The notes under the pieces: generated by a model
What the model saw: the letters and a program-made list of their open reading frames with translations, nothing else
Databases searched by the model: none
Told to the model about the DNA's origin: nothing
Shown here: in pieces, positions 17,205 to 25,230 of the stretch
Layout: every line of letters begins with the position of its first letter
How positions within the stretch are numbered: the first letter of the stretch is position 1
Position numbers and translations under genes: made by a program
Source of the DNA: JBMDXB01 sp048594975
Lineage (GTDB): Bacteria > Acidobacteriota > Vicinamibacteria > Vicinamibacterales > 2-12-FULL-66-21
Length of the DNA stretch: 64,000 nt
Direction of reading: 5' to 3'
NCBI GenBank assembly: GCA_048594975.1
Contig: JBMDXQ010000009.1
Location: 1 to 64,000, forward strand

Positions 17205-17490
17205 TCAGCGTCCGCGGCGAGTTCCAGCGAGCACCTCCTCCAGCCGGCCGGCTTCCATCAGCACGCCGGACAACACAACCCGTGACGACAGCGCGACGGG
17301 CTTCACCGCCCAGAGCTCCTGCGCCAGCGTGAGGGCATCGTCGTAACGATCCTGGCCTGCGAGCACCATCGCCGATGCCTCCTTGACGTCTGTCGATCGC
17401 GGATCGATGACGAGAGACTCCCGCAAGACCCGTTCAGCCTGGTCGACGCGATTGAGCTCACACAACCTCTCGCCAAGGTTGACCGTGCAG
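17205..17490 (-). pseudogene. TPR-protein C-terminal fragment
   Basis: The minus-strand frame ending at TGA 17205-17207 reads NLGERLCELNRVDQAERVLR, LVIDPRSTDVKEASAMVLAG and RYDDALTLAQELW, which are consecutive TPR-like helical repeats. Upstream of about 17490 the frame turns into non-protein-like sequence and then runs across the att repeat, so the N-terminal part is missing. The fragment lies outside the island, just past its left attachment repeat, and has the same orientation as tRNA-Gly. It may be chromosomal debris older than the island. Confidence 0.5.
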
Positions 17491-17521
17491 GAGTTGTGGT
17501 GTGTGGAACGATTGTCGTGAG

Positions 17522-17602
17522 CGCGGCCACGGATGGGTCGCTCTCGCCATGCTGTCTGTCCAGGTGCCGAACGTCGCAGGCGGGCCGTCGACTCGATTGT
17601 GA
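17522..17602 (+). repeat. Two-block diverged repeat, copy outside the island
   Basis: Block A (17522-17557) matches 23125-23160 at 33 of 36 positions. Block B (17579-17602, GGCGGGCCGTCGAC then TCGATTGTGA) matches 23277-23301 apart from one inserted base. Order and orientation are the same, but the spacing is about 20 nt here and about 115 nt in the other copy. Confidence 0.6.
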
Positions 17603-17677
17603 CCCGTAGCTCGCGGGAGCTGCAGCGACAGCCCACCTTCGCGCGTTGCGCACTTCGCCTGCATCGCGAGCGAAGGA

Positions 17678-17704
17678 TGGAGCGGGCTACGGGGATCGAA
17701 CCCG
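17678..17704 (+). repeat. attL: 27-bp copy of the tRNA-Gly 3' end
   Basis: Identical over 27 bp to 25094-25120, which is the 3' end of the intact tRNA-Gly gene (complement of CCA, acceptor strand and part of the T arm). Flanking bases differ on both sides, so the identity stops exactly at the repeat. This marks the left junction of an element integrated at the tRNA. Confidence 0.9.
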
Positions 17705-17853
17705 ATTGACTCGGATTCTCAAATTGGTGATGGCGCGCGACTTCTGGCGACAAGCGTTTCACCTGCAATGAGTTGGCACTGCGCACCAGTCCACTGGCGT
17801 CTTCACGATTCCGCTCAGTTCTCCCTGCGTTTTGGAGACATTCTGGACACGGG

Positions 17854-18168
17854 TCACGGGCTTGCGCGGGTCAGCCAGTAGAGTGGCCGGCGCTTGGCGT
17901 GGGCAACCGCAAGTACGAGCACGTGCTGCTCGTGCCTTTCGAACGCGATGACGTAAGGGAAGCGGTGAATGGACGCCTTGCGGATTATCGGGCCCGTCAT
18001 GCGCGCGGTAGGCCATGACGGGTAGGATTCCGGGACTTCACCAATCCGACCAAGTGCAGCCGAAACCTCGGCGACGAACTCGTCGCCCAATCCTGAGCGC
18101 CGCTCGTCGTACCACAACGCCGCGCTGCGAAGCTCGGCACGTGCCTCAGGATGTAGTTCGAGACGCAC
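17854..18168 (-). CDS. RelE/ParE-family toxin
   Basis: 104 aa. The fold signature is clear: LHPEARAELRSAALWYDERR at the N-terminus, then GLGDEFVAEVSAALGRI, YPSWPTA, and the C-terminal strands RRFPYVI-like (HRFPYVIAFERHEQHVLVLA) and AHAKRRPLYW. ParE toxins poison gyrase, RelE toxins cleave mRNA; the sequence does not decide which. The gene overlaps its antitoxin by 23 nt, the antitoxin being translated first. It lies 150 nt inside the left end of the island, where addiction pairs stabilise mobile DNA. Confidence 0.85.
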   Translation of the reverse strand: MRLELHPEARAELRSAALWYDERRSGLGDEFVAEVSAALGRIGEVPESYPSWPTARMTGPIIRKASIHRFPYVIAFERHEQHVLVLAVAHAKRRPLYWLTRASP

Positions 18169-18394
18169 GCCGCTGCTCGAGCTCCTTCAGGATCTCGGTT
18201 CGTGCGGTCGACCAGCTGATAGGCTGTACGCGACCTTCAGCGACCTCGCGTGAACGCCTTTCCAACTCCGTCGCCCATGCAGCGGCGACTTCGTCGTCCG
18301 GCTCCTCGAGACTGGAAAGCAGTTCCTCCGCAACGCGAGCGCGGTCAACGCGAGCGAGGCGCAGGACCTCGGCAAGCAGCTCGTCCGTCGACAT
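18146..18394 (-). CDS. Addiction-module antitoxin (PF09720-type)
   Basis: 82 aa, largely helical and acidic: MSTDELLAEVLRLARVDRAR, LLSSLEEPDDEVAAAWATEL and ERRSREVAEGRVQPISW. This matches the small addiction-module antitoxins paired with ParE/RelE toxins, in which the C-terminal part wraps the toxin. It is the first gene of the pair, as is usual, so it is made before the toxin. Autoregulation is expected for such operons but no operator is evident to me. Confidence 0.82.
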   Translation of the reverse strand: MSTDELLAEVLRLARVDRARVAEELLSSLEEPDDEVAAAWATELERRSREVAEGRVQPISWSTARTEILKELEQRRASRTTS

Positions 18395-18902
18395 GAGTTC
18401 AGTTTAGCACCGCCGCAAAGGAGCAGCCCTTCAGCAGCGTTTTGGGATGGTCCGGCTTCCCTGGACACCTTTCAAAATCAGGTTTTGAAGCTCCTGATCT
18501 TTCCAAAGCACAACGCCTCCTCACACGCGAGCCGTTTCAGCAGCGCGAGCCGCGGACTTCGCCGGACGGACGATGGGTGGCCCACGGGTTGAGCCGTGCC
18601 CGCAGCGCCTGGGAGATCTACCTGCGATCGTTTTCCGGACGGCAAGCAGTTGCAGCGTGTCTCCACTCGCGGCGGAGTCTCGCCGCGATGGCCACCCAAT
18701 AGGCGCCGAAGGTCACGCTCGACAGTGTGAGGCAATTGCGGTGGCGCGGGCACCCGGGTTACGACGTTGCCCGCAATTGCCTACAGATCCCGAAGTTTCC
18801 CGCCTGCGCGTCTCGTGCGCGGTGCGGCGCGAATGAAGCGCGCGCGTCGAACGTAGCGGCGGCGGCGAGGCAACGCCGTCGCCGGCGCCTGAGAGGCAAG
18901 TG
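18395..18902. other. Decayed stretch of the island
   Basis: Apart from the PD40 remnant, the notable feature is a 12-bp inverted repeat (AGGCAATTGCGG near 18731 and its complement near 18772), about 30 nt apart and of unknown role. It lies beyond the stop of the hydrolase gene and could help end its transcript. Confidence 0.35.
18535..18702 (+). pseudogene. PD40/WD40-like propeller remnant
   Basis: One frame reads REPRTSPDGRWVAHG and WEIYLRSF. A neighbouring frame then continues PDGKQLQRVSTRGGVSPRW. Together these give the SPDGRWVAY, EIYVRPFP, RVSTRGGxxPRW pattern of the C-terminal propellers of acidobacterial Ser/Thr kinases and TolB-like proteins, with a frameshift near 18640. No kinase domain remains. 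Confidence 0.5.
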
Positions 18903-21098
18903 CTACCGGATGAAGTTCAGTGAGTCAGGACGCTCAACCATCGGCACTTCCCATAATTCGGCCGGTTCCGGCGAATTCATGACCGTCCCGCCGGAGGCGT
19001 GGAAGTCGGCCATCTGGGCCTGCATACCGCGCGCGATCGTACGAACCAAGGTGTTGGGAGAGGTCGACTGGAACAGGATCTGATGCGGGTTCTTCAGGAT
19101 CGTCGGGTCCTGGGCGAATGCCAGGTCATGGCGGTAGTACAGCGCATAGGGCAGCAGGCCCGAGTCGGTCAGAGACTCGGTTGCGGAGGGATTCACCGTG
19201 TTCTGGTCGGCCTTGAGTACGTAGACGGCGACCACCTTCGGCAACATGCCGGCGAGCGGTCTCGACTGGAGGTAAGGCATCCAGGGGTGCGCGGTGACGC
19301 CGCGCAGCCGTCCCCACTCGGCGCTCTCGAGCGCCTCCTGGATCTCGATCGCGCCTGCGACCGTGTTGACCACGGTCGGCCGGTTTCGCAACGGCTTGTT
19401 CTCGTTGAAGAACGGCGCAGCGACCGGGACGCCGTCGATCGAGGTGAGCCCGCCCTCGTTGATCAGCGACGGAATTCTGCGCGAGAGGTTGCCACCAGTG
19501 GCGCCACGGTTAGACGGGTTCCAGCGTGCGTGCTCGGGTATCAGGCCGCAGCAGCCGCTGATGGTCAGGAGCTTCACGCTCGGGTCGAGAGCCGCCAGGA
19601 TCGCGCCCGTCACACCGCCGGCCGACTGACCGTGGAACGAGATTCGCGAATCATCGAGGTCGACCGATCCGTCGCCGTCCACGTCCATCCCCAGCTCGAT
19701 CACGCGAACCAGCTGCATCAGATCGATGACCGTCTGCTTCTGCGTATCGCTCCCCGCGATCGTCCACTGCTTGGTCCCGGCCGCGCCCGATCCCTCCGCG
19801 GCCCCGATCAGGTTGTCGCCGTTCTGGTCGTAGCCACGCCCGGGATCTGCGATGGTCAGCGAGGTCCCGTTGGTGAAGTTGAACCGCAGTGTCGACAGCG
19901 GCCCGAAACCGAATCCCTCGCCTCCGATGACGACCGTCGCGACGCCCCTGGCCGCGAAGAGCGCCACGTGAGACGGCGCGCCCTGGTGGCGATAGCCTGC
20001 TCCCGAGTTGAGCATGACCGGCCACCCGCCTTCCGGCTTGGGGCCCGAGGGCAGGTAAACGGAGAAGTAGGTCGTCTGATAGCTCTGCACCGGAGGAACG
20101 CCGGCGAGCGTGCCGACTGTCGGGATCGTGGCCGATGGACGCTCGACGTAGATCGGCGACGGGTATGACCCCTGGCCGATCGTGGCGACCGCGCCCGGGA
20201 CGATGTTCAGCTGGTCCAGCGGGAACGTGCTGGTGACGAAGCCCGGTGGGCTCACGCGGTTCTGGTGGCTGTGGACAATGCTCGAGAGGCTCGCCGGGCT
20301 GTAGACCGTGCGCTCGCCGGACGGGCCGAGCAGGAAGTTGGCCGGTTCCGGGACGTCGTTCTTGATCGCGTCGCGGATGCGCTCCATGACCGGCGTGATG
20401 CTCAGGGTGGTGAAGGCACTCGCCACGGTGATGTCGGATTCGCGGATCCCGAGCAGCGTCTCGGCCGCGGCAATCGCGTCGCGGAGGCGCGCAGCATAGT
20501 CGGGCGGCGCGTCCTTGTCGAAGCGTTTGAACTCGTTCGACGCCTTGGTCGCGCGCCCGAGCGTGTCGAGGATCCCCTCGGTGACCACCACCGCGTATTC
20601 GCGGTACTGGTCGAGGATGTCGTTGACTTCGACGTGAAGAGTGAAGGTTACCGGATCCCAGATCACCTGGTTGATCCCGATCACCTGGCTACGGGGCGCG
20701 CCACCGAGCAGCGTGCTCGACCGGCTGATGATGAATATGTCGTCATCCGACACGGTACTCGGGTCGATCGCCCCGTTGAAGGGGATCGAGATCCGAGGGT
20801 TCACACCGAACCCATCCAGCGTGTTGATGACGTCGATGTCATCACAGTCGGATGGACGCGCGACGCAGTCGGGATGGGGCAAGTTGACGCGCCGGCCGGT
20901 CGCGTTCGCGGCGTCGACCACCGTGAAGATGTCGGTCGGAAACGGGCTCGCTGCCCGATCGGACAGCTGGAACAGCGGGTGTACCCGAGGGGGTTCGTCC
21001 TGGAGGTAATACGAGCTCTCCCCGATGCCGGAGGTACACACTGCAGCACCGATGGCGCAGAACAACAGCGGCCTTGACAGCTTTACATGCAACAACAT
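18903..21098 (-). CDS. Secreted lipase-like alpha/beta hydrolase with Ig-like N-terminal region
   Basis: 731 aa from ATG 21098, preceded by AGGAGG at 6 nt; an upstream in-frame ATG at 21131 lacks a site. Signal peptide about 1-25. Residues 40-170 read FPTDIFTV and RISIPFNGAIDPSTVSDDDI, as in bacterial Ig-like (SbsA-type) domains found at the front of VolA/Pla-1-type lipases. A hydrolase domain follows, with the nucleophile elbow FHGQSAGGVTG (GQSAG) near residue 515. Candidate substrate is a lipid or ester. It is the main cargo of the island and is transcribed divergently from the regulator at 21338 across an AT-richer 190-nt gap. Confidence 0.75.
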   Translation of the reverse strand: MLLHVKLSRPLLFCAIGAAVCTSGIGESSYYLQDEPPRVHPLFQLSDRAASPFPTDIFTVVDAANATGRRVNLPHPDCVARPSDCDDIDVINTLDGFGVNPRISIPFNGAIDPSTVSDDDIFIISRSSTLLGGAPRSQVIGINQVIWDPVTFTLHVEVNDILDQYREYAVVVTEGILDTLGRATKASNEFKRFDKDAPPDYAARLRDAIAAAETLLGIRESDITVASAFTTLSITPVMERIRDAIKNDVPEPANFLLGPSGERTVYSPASLSSIVHSHQNRVSPPGFVTSTFPLDQLNIVPGAVATIGQGSYPSPIYVERPSATIPTVGTLAGVPPVQSYQTTYFSVYLPSGPKPEGGWPVMLNSGAGYRHQGAPSHVALFAARGVATVVIGGEGFGFGPLSTLRFNFTNGTSLTIADPGRGYDQNGDNLIGAAEGSGAAGTKQWTIAGSDTQKQTVIDLMQLVRVIELGMDVDGDGSVDLDDSRISFHGQSAGGVTGAILAALDPSVKLLTISGCCGLIPEHARWNPSNRGATGGNLSRRIPSLINEGGLTSIDGVPVAAPFFNENKPLRNRPTVVNTVAGAIEIQEALESAEWGRLRGVTAHPWMPYLQSRPLAGMLPKVVAVYVLKADQNTVNPSATESLTDSGLLPYALYYRHDLAFAQDPTILKNPHQILFQSTSPNTLVRTIARGMQAQMADFHASGGTVMNSPEPAELWEVPMVERPDSLNFIR

Positions 21099-21289
21099 GG
21101 TTCTCCTCCTCCGCGCTGTGGCCTCAATCACGGTAAGCCTCGCAATTTCAGTCGACCGACGCTGTTGTGCGCGTTCCCTAAAGAGTCGCGCATGGCTGAA
21201 TCTCTACTTGTGAAGAAACCGCTTGCTGGCGCAATCAAAAGGGAATAACTTTCTGGCAATTTTTCGATAAGGGGCGTTCTACGCACGGT
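21099..21289. promoter_or_regulatory. AT-richer divergent promoter region
   Basis: The gap between the hydrolase and the regulator is visibly less GC-rich than its surroundings, especially 21190-21270 (for example CAATCAAAAGGGAATAAC). It must hold the promoter of the hydrolase and probably that of the regulator. A specific operator cannot be assigned. Confidence 0.4.
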
Positions 21290-21337
21290 TTACGACGCTT
21301 CGGGGAGTTCGATCTCGATCCGGTCAATCACGTCCTG

Positions 21338-22651
21338 ATGCGGCGCGGTGAGGTCGTCAAGCTCGCACCGCAACCGTTCAGGATCCTCGTGTTGTTGGTC
21401 GAGCGGGCCGGCACGCTCGTGACGCGCGCAGCGCTTCGCGACGCCGTCTGGGGTACCGAAACCGTCGTCGATTTCGAGCATGGTCTGAACACCTCTATCC
21501 GGCAGATCAGACACGCACTCGGAGACGACGCCGAAGTCCCGCGCTTTGTTGAAACCGTTCCGCGGCTCGGGTACAGGTTTATTGCACCAGTCACGTCAAT
21601 TCCGGAACGCGGCTCGCGTCCCGTGCGCTCGCGGGCGGCCGCTGCGGCCGGCGCCATCGTTGCCGTCACAGTGGGCCTGGTTATTGCCCAGGTGTTGCCC
21701 GGGCTTACGCCGCAATCCGAGGCTATTGCGGCTGAAGCGCGCCAACTCTATCTCCGTGGGCAGTTCGCGCTCGAGGATGCGACTCCCGGCGGCGCGCGGA
21801 CCGCGCTCGCCTTCTTCGAGAAAGCGCTCGCGCTTGATGACCGCTATGCCGCCGCGCACGCCGGTGTGGCAGAAGCCTATTTGGTGAGGCCGACCTCGAC
21901 GCATGGTGTGCCTCCTCACGTTTCGATTTCGAGGGCACAGCTTGCGATCAAGCGAGCTTTGGCACTCGACGAATTTCTTCCCGAAGCGCACCTCGCCGCC
22001 GCAAAGTTGCACTTGACGCTCTTCGATTGGCAGGCGGCTGGCCGCGACTACCAGCGAGCCATCGCCGTGGCGCCCAAGCTCTCCATTGCGCGGCAACGGT
22101 ACGCGAACTGGCTATCCCTGCAGGGCCGATTCGAGGATGCGATCAAAGAGGCTCGACTCGGCGAATCGCTGGACCCGCTATCACTACGGGCTCGCACAGC
22201 CGTGGCGAACGTGCTTCGACACGGTCGTCGGTTCGACGAAGGGATCCGGCAAGCGCAGCGGGCTCTCGAGCTCAATCCGAATTTCGGACGCGCTCATGCC
22301 ATCCTCGGCCACTGTTATCTCGCGCTAGGACGCCTCGATGCGGCGATCGAGGAGTTCGAAAGGTCGGGTAACAACAGCGGCAACCTGGGGCACGCGTACG
22401 CACTGGCCGGCCGCACGACCGAAGCGCGGCGTATCCTACAGACGGTTGAGGAACTTTATGTAACGACTAATGCTGATGCTGCAGAGATCGCGCGAGTGTA
22501 CGTAGGTCTGGAGGAGTTCGATCGGGCATTCGAATGGCTGACGCGTGCCGTAGAGGACGGTAGCGGCCAGACTCTCAGAGTCGCTGTCGTATGGGATCCG
22601 TTACGTTCGGATCCGCGATTCGCAGAACTATTGCGGAAGGCGGGACTCTGA
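21338..22651 (+). CDS. OmpR/CadC-type winged-helix regulator with TPR domain
   Basis: 437 aa from the first ATG. Residues 1-85 form an OmpR-type winged helix (KLAPQPFRILVLLVERAG, LRDAVWGTETVVDFEHGLN, PRFVETVPRLGYRFIAPV). A membrane span lies at about 100-123 (AAAGAIVAVTVGLVIAQVLP), then several TPRs to the C-terminus. Architecture is that of CadC-like one-component regulators. Family similarity extends upstream of the ATG: in frame, 21290-21337 reads RRFGEFDLDPVNHVL, yet no ATG, GTG or TTG lies in frame before it. So either an unusual start is used or the first part of the DNA-binding domain has lost its start codon. Divergence from the hydrolase suggests it is the target. Confidence 0.75.
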   Translation: MRRGEVVKLAPQPFRILVLLVERAGTLVTRAALRDAVWGTETVVDFEHGLNTSIRQIRHALGDDAEVPRFVETVPRLGYRFIAPVTSIPERGSRPVRSRAAAAAGAIVAVTVGLVIAQVLPGLTPQSEAIAAEARQLYLRGQFALEDATPGGARTALAFFEKALALDDRYAAAHAGVAEAYLVRPTSTHGVPPHVSISRAQLAIKRALALDEFLPEAHLAAAKLHLTLFDWQAAGRDYQRAIAVAPKLSIARQRYANWLSLQGRFEDAIKEARLGESLDPLSLRARTAVANVLRHGRRFDEGIRQAQRALELNPNFGRAHAILGHCYLALGRLDAAIEEFERSGNNSGNLGHAYALAGRTTEARRILQTVEELYVTTNADAAEIARVYVGLEEFDRAFEWLTRAVEDGSGQTLRVAVVWDPLRSDPRFAELLRKAGL

Positions 22652-23684
22652 AAACTGACGCCTGCGCGATCTATTGCGCGACGTTCGACTGACCAGCTGG
22701 GCGAGTCGTTAGAATCCGGAGAATCAACGGGCCGAGCTTGAGCGTTCTATGGCATTTCGCCAGTGGCAGGCGAGATGGCAGCGACACTCAGTCGTTCATC
22801 ATGCCGGGGGCGCCGAGTCCGGTGCCAAAATGATCCTCATCGGCGCTCAAAAGCAGCTACAAGGGGGGAACGCGAGGGGGAACGCCACTCCGCGCGAGGT
22901 GTTCCCCTCCTCGGATAATCTCAAACCGGTCGAATCGCTGAAAAAGGTTAGGCCTCACTTAAACACCGCTCGCTGGAACTGCAAGAGCGCACGAGAATTA
23001 TCGACCCCGATCGTCGGGCGGCGCTCTATGCCGCCCGCATCAAATCGCCACCGTCATAGACGCGATCAAGCGTGAACCGTGGCGTGAGCGACCCCGAGTT
23101 TTTGACCCCTTGCGCGATTTCGCCCGCGGCCACAGATGGGTCGCTCACGCCACGCTGTCTCTGCAACAGCCGGCCCGTCGGAAATCTCGGCGACGCCAGA
23201 ATTTCATCGCGCGTTGTCGGCGTCGATCTGGCTACGAAGCTAGGCGTGCAACCCTCGCTGAATCTGCGCGTCCGTCGGCGGGCCGTCGACGTCGATTGTG
23301 AGGTTCGCGTGCGCGCCGTCAAGGCGCTCCGCGTTGCTCTGCCCGCGCGTGCGCGCGGCTGACGGCCTTGACCGCGGGTCCGCAAACCTCTGCGGGCGAT
23401 TATCGACGGCCCGGGAAAACCACTTGACGACGTGGATCGACGGCGCTATTGTCGAATTCTCTTCGACGGTTGCGTTCGCGCAGCCCCTTCTGCATCGCCC
23501 GATGCGGAGCAACACGAACCGGCGGCCTCAGGTCACGGTTCGTTGTCTTTTCACGACACACTTCCTGGTTGCCATTCGCGCGACGACGCGTCCGCGGATC
23601 ATGCGAACAATCCGACTCTGCGCTCTGACCTCAGGTCATTGCGTCAGACCGGCGTCATGATTCGTCAGTGCCTGGAGGTGCGTC
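22652..23684. other. About 1 kb without a recognisable gene
   Basis: Contains a hairpin around 22873-22908 (GGGGAACGCC with a nearly complementary partner), a 16-bp perfect inverted repeat (GTGGCGTGAGCGACCC at 23079-23094 and its complement at 23138-23153) and the two-block repeat shared with 17522-17602. Open frames are short and lack motifs. This may be a decayed region or hold cis sites of the island. Confidence 0.4.
23125..23301 (+). repeat. Two-block diverged repeat, copy inside the island
   Basis: Blocks at 23125-23160 and 23277-23301 match 17522-17557 and 17579-17602 in order and orientation, with about 95 extra nt between the blocks. Block A also forms the right arm of the inverted repeat at 23079-23153. 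Confidence 0.55.
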
Positions 23685-23945
23685 GTGCGATTCCCTGCCG
23701 ACAACACTGCAGACAACTTCGGTGGCGGTCGCCCGTCTGCCGGACGTCCTCAGCACTCACTTCCGGTGTTGTTGACGGTCGACGAAGCCGCCGCGCTCCT
23801 GCGGACAACACGACGCGCGATCTACGCGATGATCGAACGTCGCCACCTGCCAGGTGTGATTCGCATTCGTCGACGCGTGCTGTTCCGCGCGGACGACCTG
23901 TTACACTGGCTCGACCAGAAGCGCGCGCCATCGCCGGAGGAGTAA
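23685..23945 (+). CDS. Excisionase-type helix-turn-helix protein
   Basis: 86 aa from GTG 23685, with GGAGG just upstream. After a polar N-terminal tail, residues about 28-78 read LLTVDEAAALLRTTRRAIYA, MIERRHLPGV and RRRVLFRADDLLHWLD. This is the MerR-like winged helix of the excisionase family (TVDEAA, RAIYxMIExxxLPxxRIxRRxLFRxxDLxxWL). It sits 6 nt before the integrase gene, the usual xis-int arrangement, and would control the direction of recombination. Confidence 0.82.
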   Translation: MRFPADNTADNFGGGRPSAGRPQHSLPVLLTVDEAAALLRTTRRAIYAMIERRHLPGVIRIRRRVLFRADDLLHWLDQKRAPSPEE

Positions 23946-23951
23946 ACGGCG

Positions 23952-25093
23952 ATGAGCACGACGGTACGACCGTACAAAGCTGGCGGCTGGGAGGCGGATA
24001 TCACTATCCGGCTTCCCGACGGCTCACTTTATCGAGAGCGGAAACGCGCGTCCCGCTTCTCGAAGTCGGCGGCGCAACGATGGGCGCAGGATCGCGAACG
24101 ATATCTGCTCCAGCATGGCCCGCCGACGGCAAAGAGGGAGGTGCCCACATTCGAAACATTCGCGCCGAGATTCGTCGACGGTCACGCGCGGGCGAACCGT
24201 CACAAGCCGAGCGGCATTCACACGATCGAATCCATCCTTCGATGGCATCTCGTTCCAACGCTCGGCCCCAAGCGTCTCGACGCGATCACGAATGAGCAGG
24301 TGCAAAGCTGAAGCTGGCGTTAACACACCGTGCCCCGAAGACCGTGAACAATGTGCTGACCGTGTTGAGCACGTTGCTGAAGAAAGCGATCGAATGGGGC
24401 GAGCTCGAGCGGCTGCCGTGCGCGATCAAGTTGCTGCCCAATCCGAAGAAGACGATGGGGTTCCACGACTTCGATCAGTACGAACGGCTGTTGGCAGCTG
24501 CGCGCAGGCGCGGCACCGAGACGTACGTGATGGTGTTGCTGGGCGGCGATGCAGGCTTGCGGCTGGGTGAGATCCTGGCGCTCGAGTGGCGCGACATCGA
24601 GCTGTCGTCGCGTCGACTCAGCGTTCAGCGATCCGACTGGCTCGATCACGTCACTGTGCCGAAGGGCGGACGGTCACGCCAGCTGCCGATGACTCGGCGA
24701 GTGACTGCCGCCCTGAAGAACGCACGGCACTTGCGATCAGATCGCGTGCTGTGTCTGTCCGATGGGTCAGCGATGACGCGGGATCGCGTGATTAAGGCCG
24801 TGCGCGGCGCCCAGCGCCTCGCGGGGATCGAGCAGGGTGTGCACATCCTTCGACACACATTCTGTTCGCACCTGGCGATGAAGGGGGCGCCCGCGCGGGC
24901 CATCCAGGAACTGGCCGGCCACGCGGACCTCTCGACGACGCAGCGCTACATGCACCTGAGTCCGGCGGCAACGGAAGACGCGATCCGTTTGCTCGACGGA
25001 CGGGAGTGCGGGGTCCCTGATCTCGAAACGTTTGGAGATATTTTGGACACCCGGAATACGACCAAGGAAAGTACTTGCGAGAAAAGAAGTTAG
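23952..25093 (+). pseudogene. Tyrosine integrase split by a one-base deletion
   Basis: The first frame (23952-24311) gives the arm-binding and SAM-like N-terminal part and ends ITNEQVQS plus TGA. The second frame (to 25093) resumes KLALTHRAPKTVNNVLTVL without loss of sequence, so one base missing near 24308-24311 breaks the gene. The second part holds the full catalytic set: R in GLRLGE, HILRHTF (HxxR), GHADLS and the nucleophile Tyr in TTQRYMHLS. The TAG stop lies immediately before the tRNA-Gly 3' end. The enzyme would have integrated the island into this tRNA. A sequencing error at the site is the main alternative to inactivation. Confidence 0.88.
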
Positions 25094-25120
25094 TGGAGCG
25101 GGCTACGGGGATCGAACCCG
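25094..25120 (+). repeat. attR: 3' end of tRNA-Gly
   Basis: The 27-bp right-hand copy of the island repeat, inside the intact tRNA gene. The integrase stop codon ends at 25093. Confidence 0.9.
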
Positions 25121-25167
25121 TCTAACTGGCTTGGGAAGCCAGGGCATTACCACTATGCTAAGCCCGC
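25094..25167 (-). tRNA. tRNA-Gly (anticodon CCC)
   Basis: The minus strand folds as a complete cloverleaf. Acceptor GCGGGCT pairs with AGCCCGC; there is a short D arm (GCAT...TGC), anticodon stem CTGGC/GCCAG with loop TTCCCAA (anticodon CCC), T arm GACGGGTTCGATCCCCGT, discriminator T and encoded CCA. It is functional in sequence despite serving as the attachment site, because the island restored its 3' end. Confidence 0.95.
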
Positions 25168-25230
25168 GTCCGGCGGCCGGCGCGGTTGGTGACCGCCCTT
25201 CCTTTTTACCACATCGGACGCCGCCACGGC

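Larger units (their letters stand above)
17678..25120. mobile_element. Genomic island integrated in tRNA-Gly(CCC)
   Basis: Bounded by 27-bp direct repeats (17678-17704 and 25094-25120), with a tyrosine integrase whose stop codon abuts the right repeat and an excisionase-like gene beside it. Cargo: a ParE-type toxin-antitoxin pair, kinase-like debris, a secreted lipase-like hydrolase and a divergent winged-helix/TPR regulator. About 1.5 kb is non-coding or decayed, and the integrase is frameshifted, so the island is probably fixed in place. No conjugation, replication or phage structural genes are visible. Confidence 0.88.

Noticed and set aside
17205..17786. A 193-aa TPR protein crossing the left att repeat
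   Set aside because: Only the last 90 or so residues are TPR-like. The rest translates the att repeat and repeat blocks.
22864..22912. Hairpin with GGGGAACGCC arms as a functional terminator
   Set aside because: There is no U-tract, and the nearest upstream gene ends over 200 nt away. Kept only as a note in the non-coding stretch.
23072..23362. 96-aa plus-strand frame containing repeated SDPEFLTP/DGSLTPR-like text
   Set aside because: The apparent peptide repeat comes from the 16-bp DNA inverted repeat and the two-block repeat. No ribosome site and no fold.
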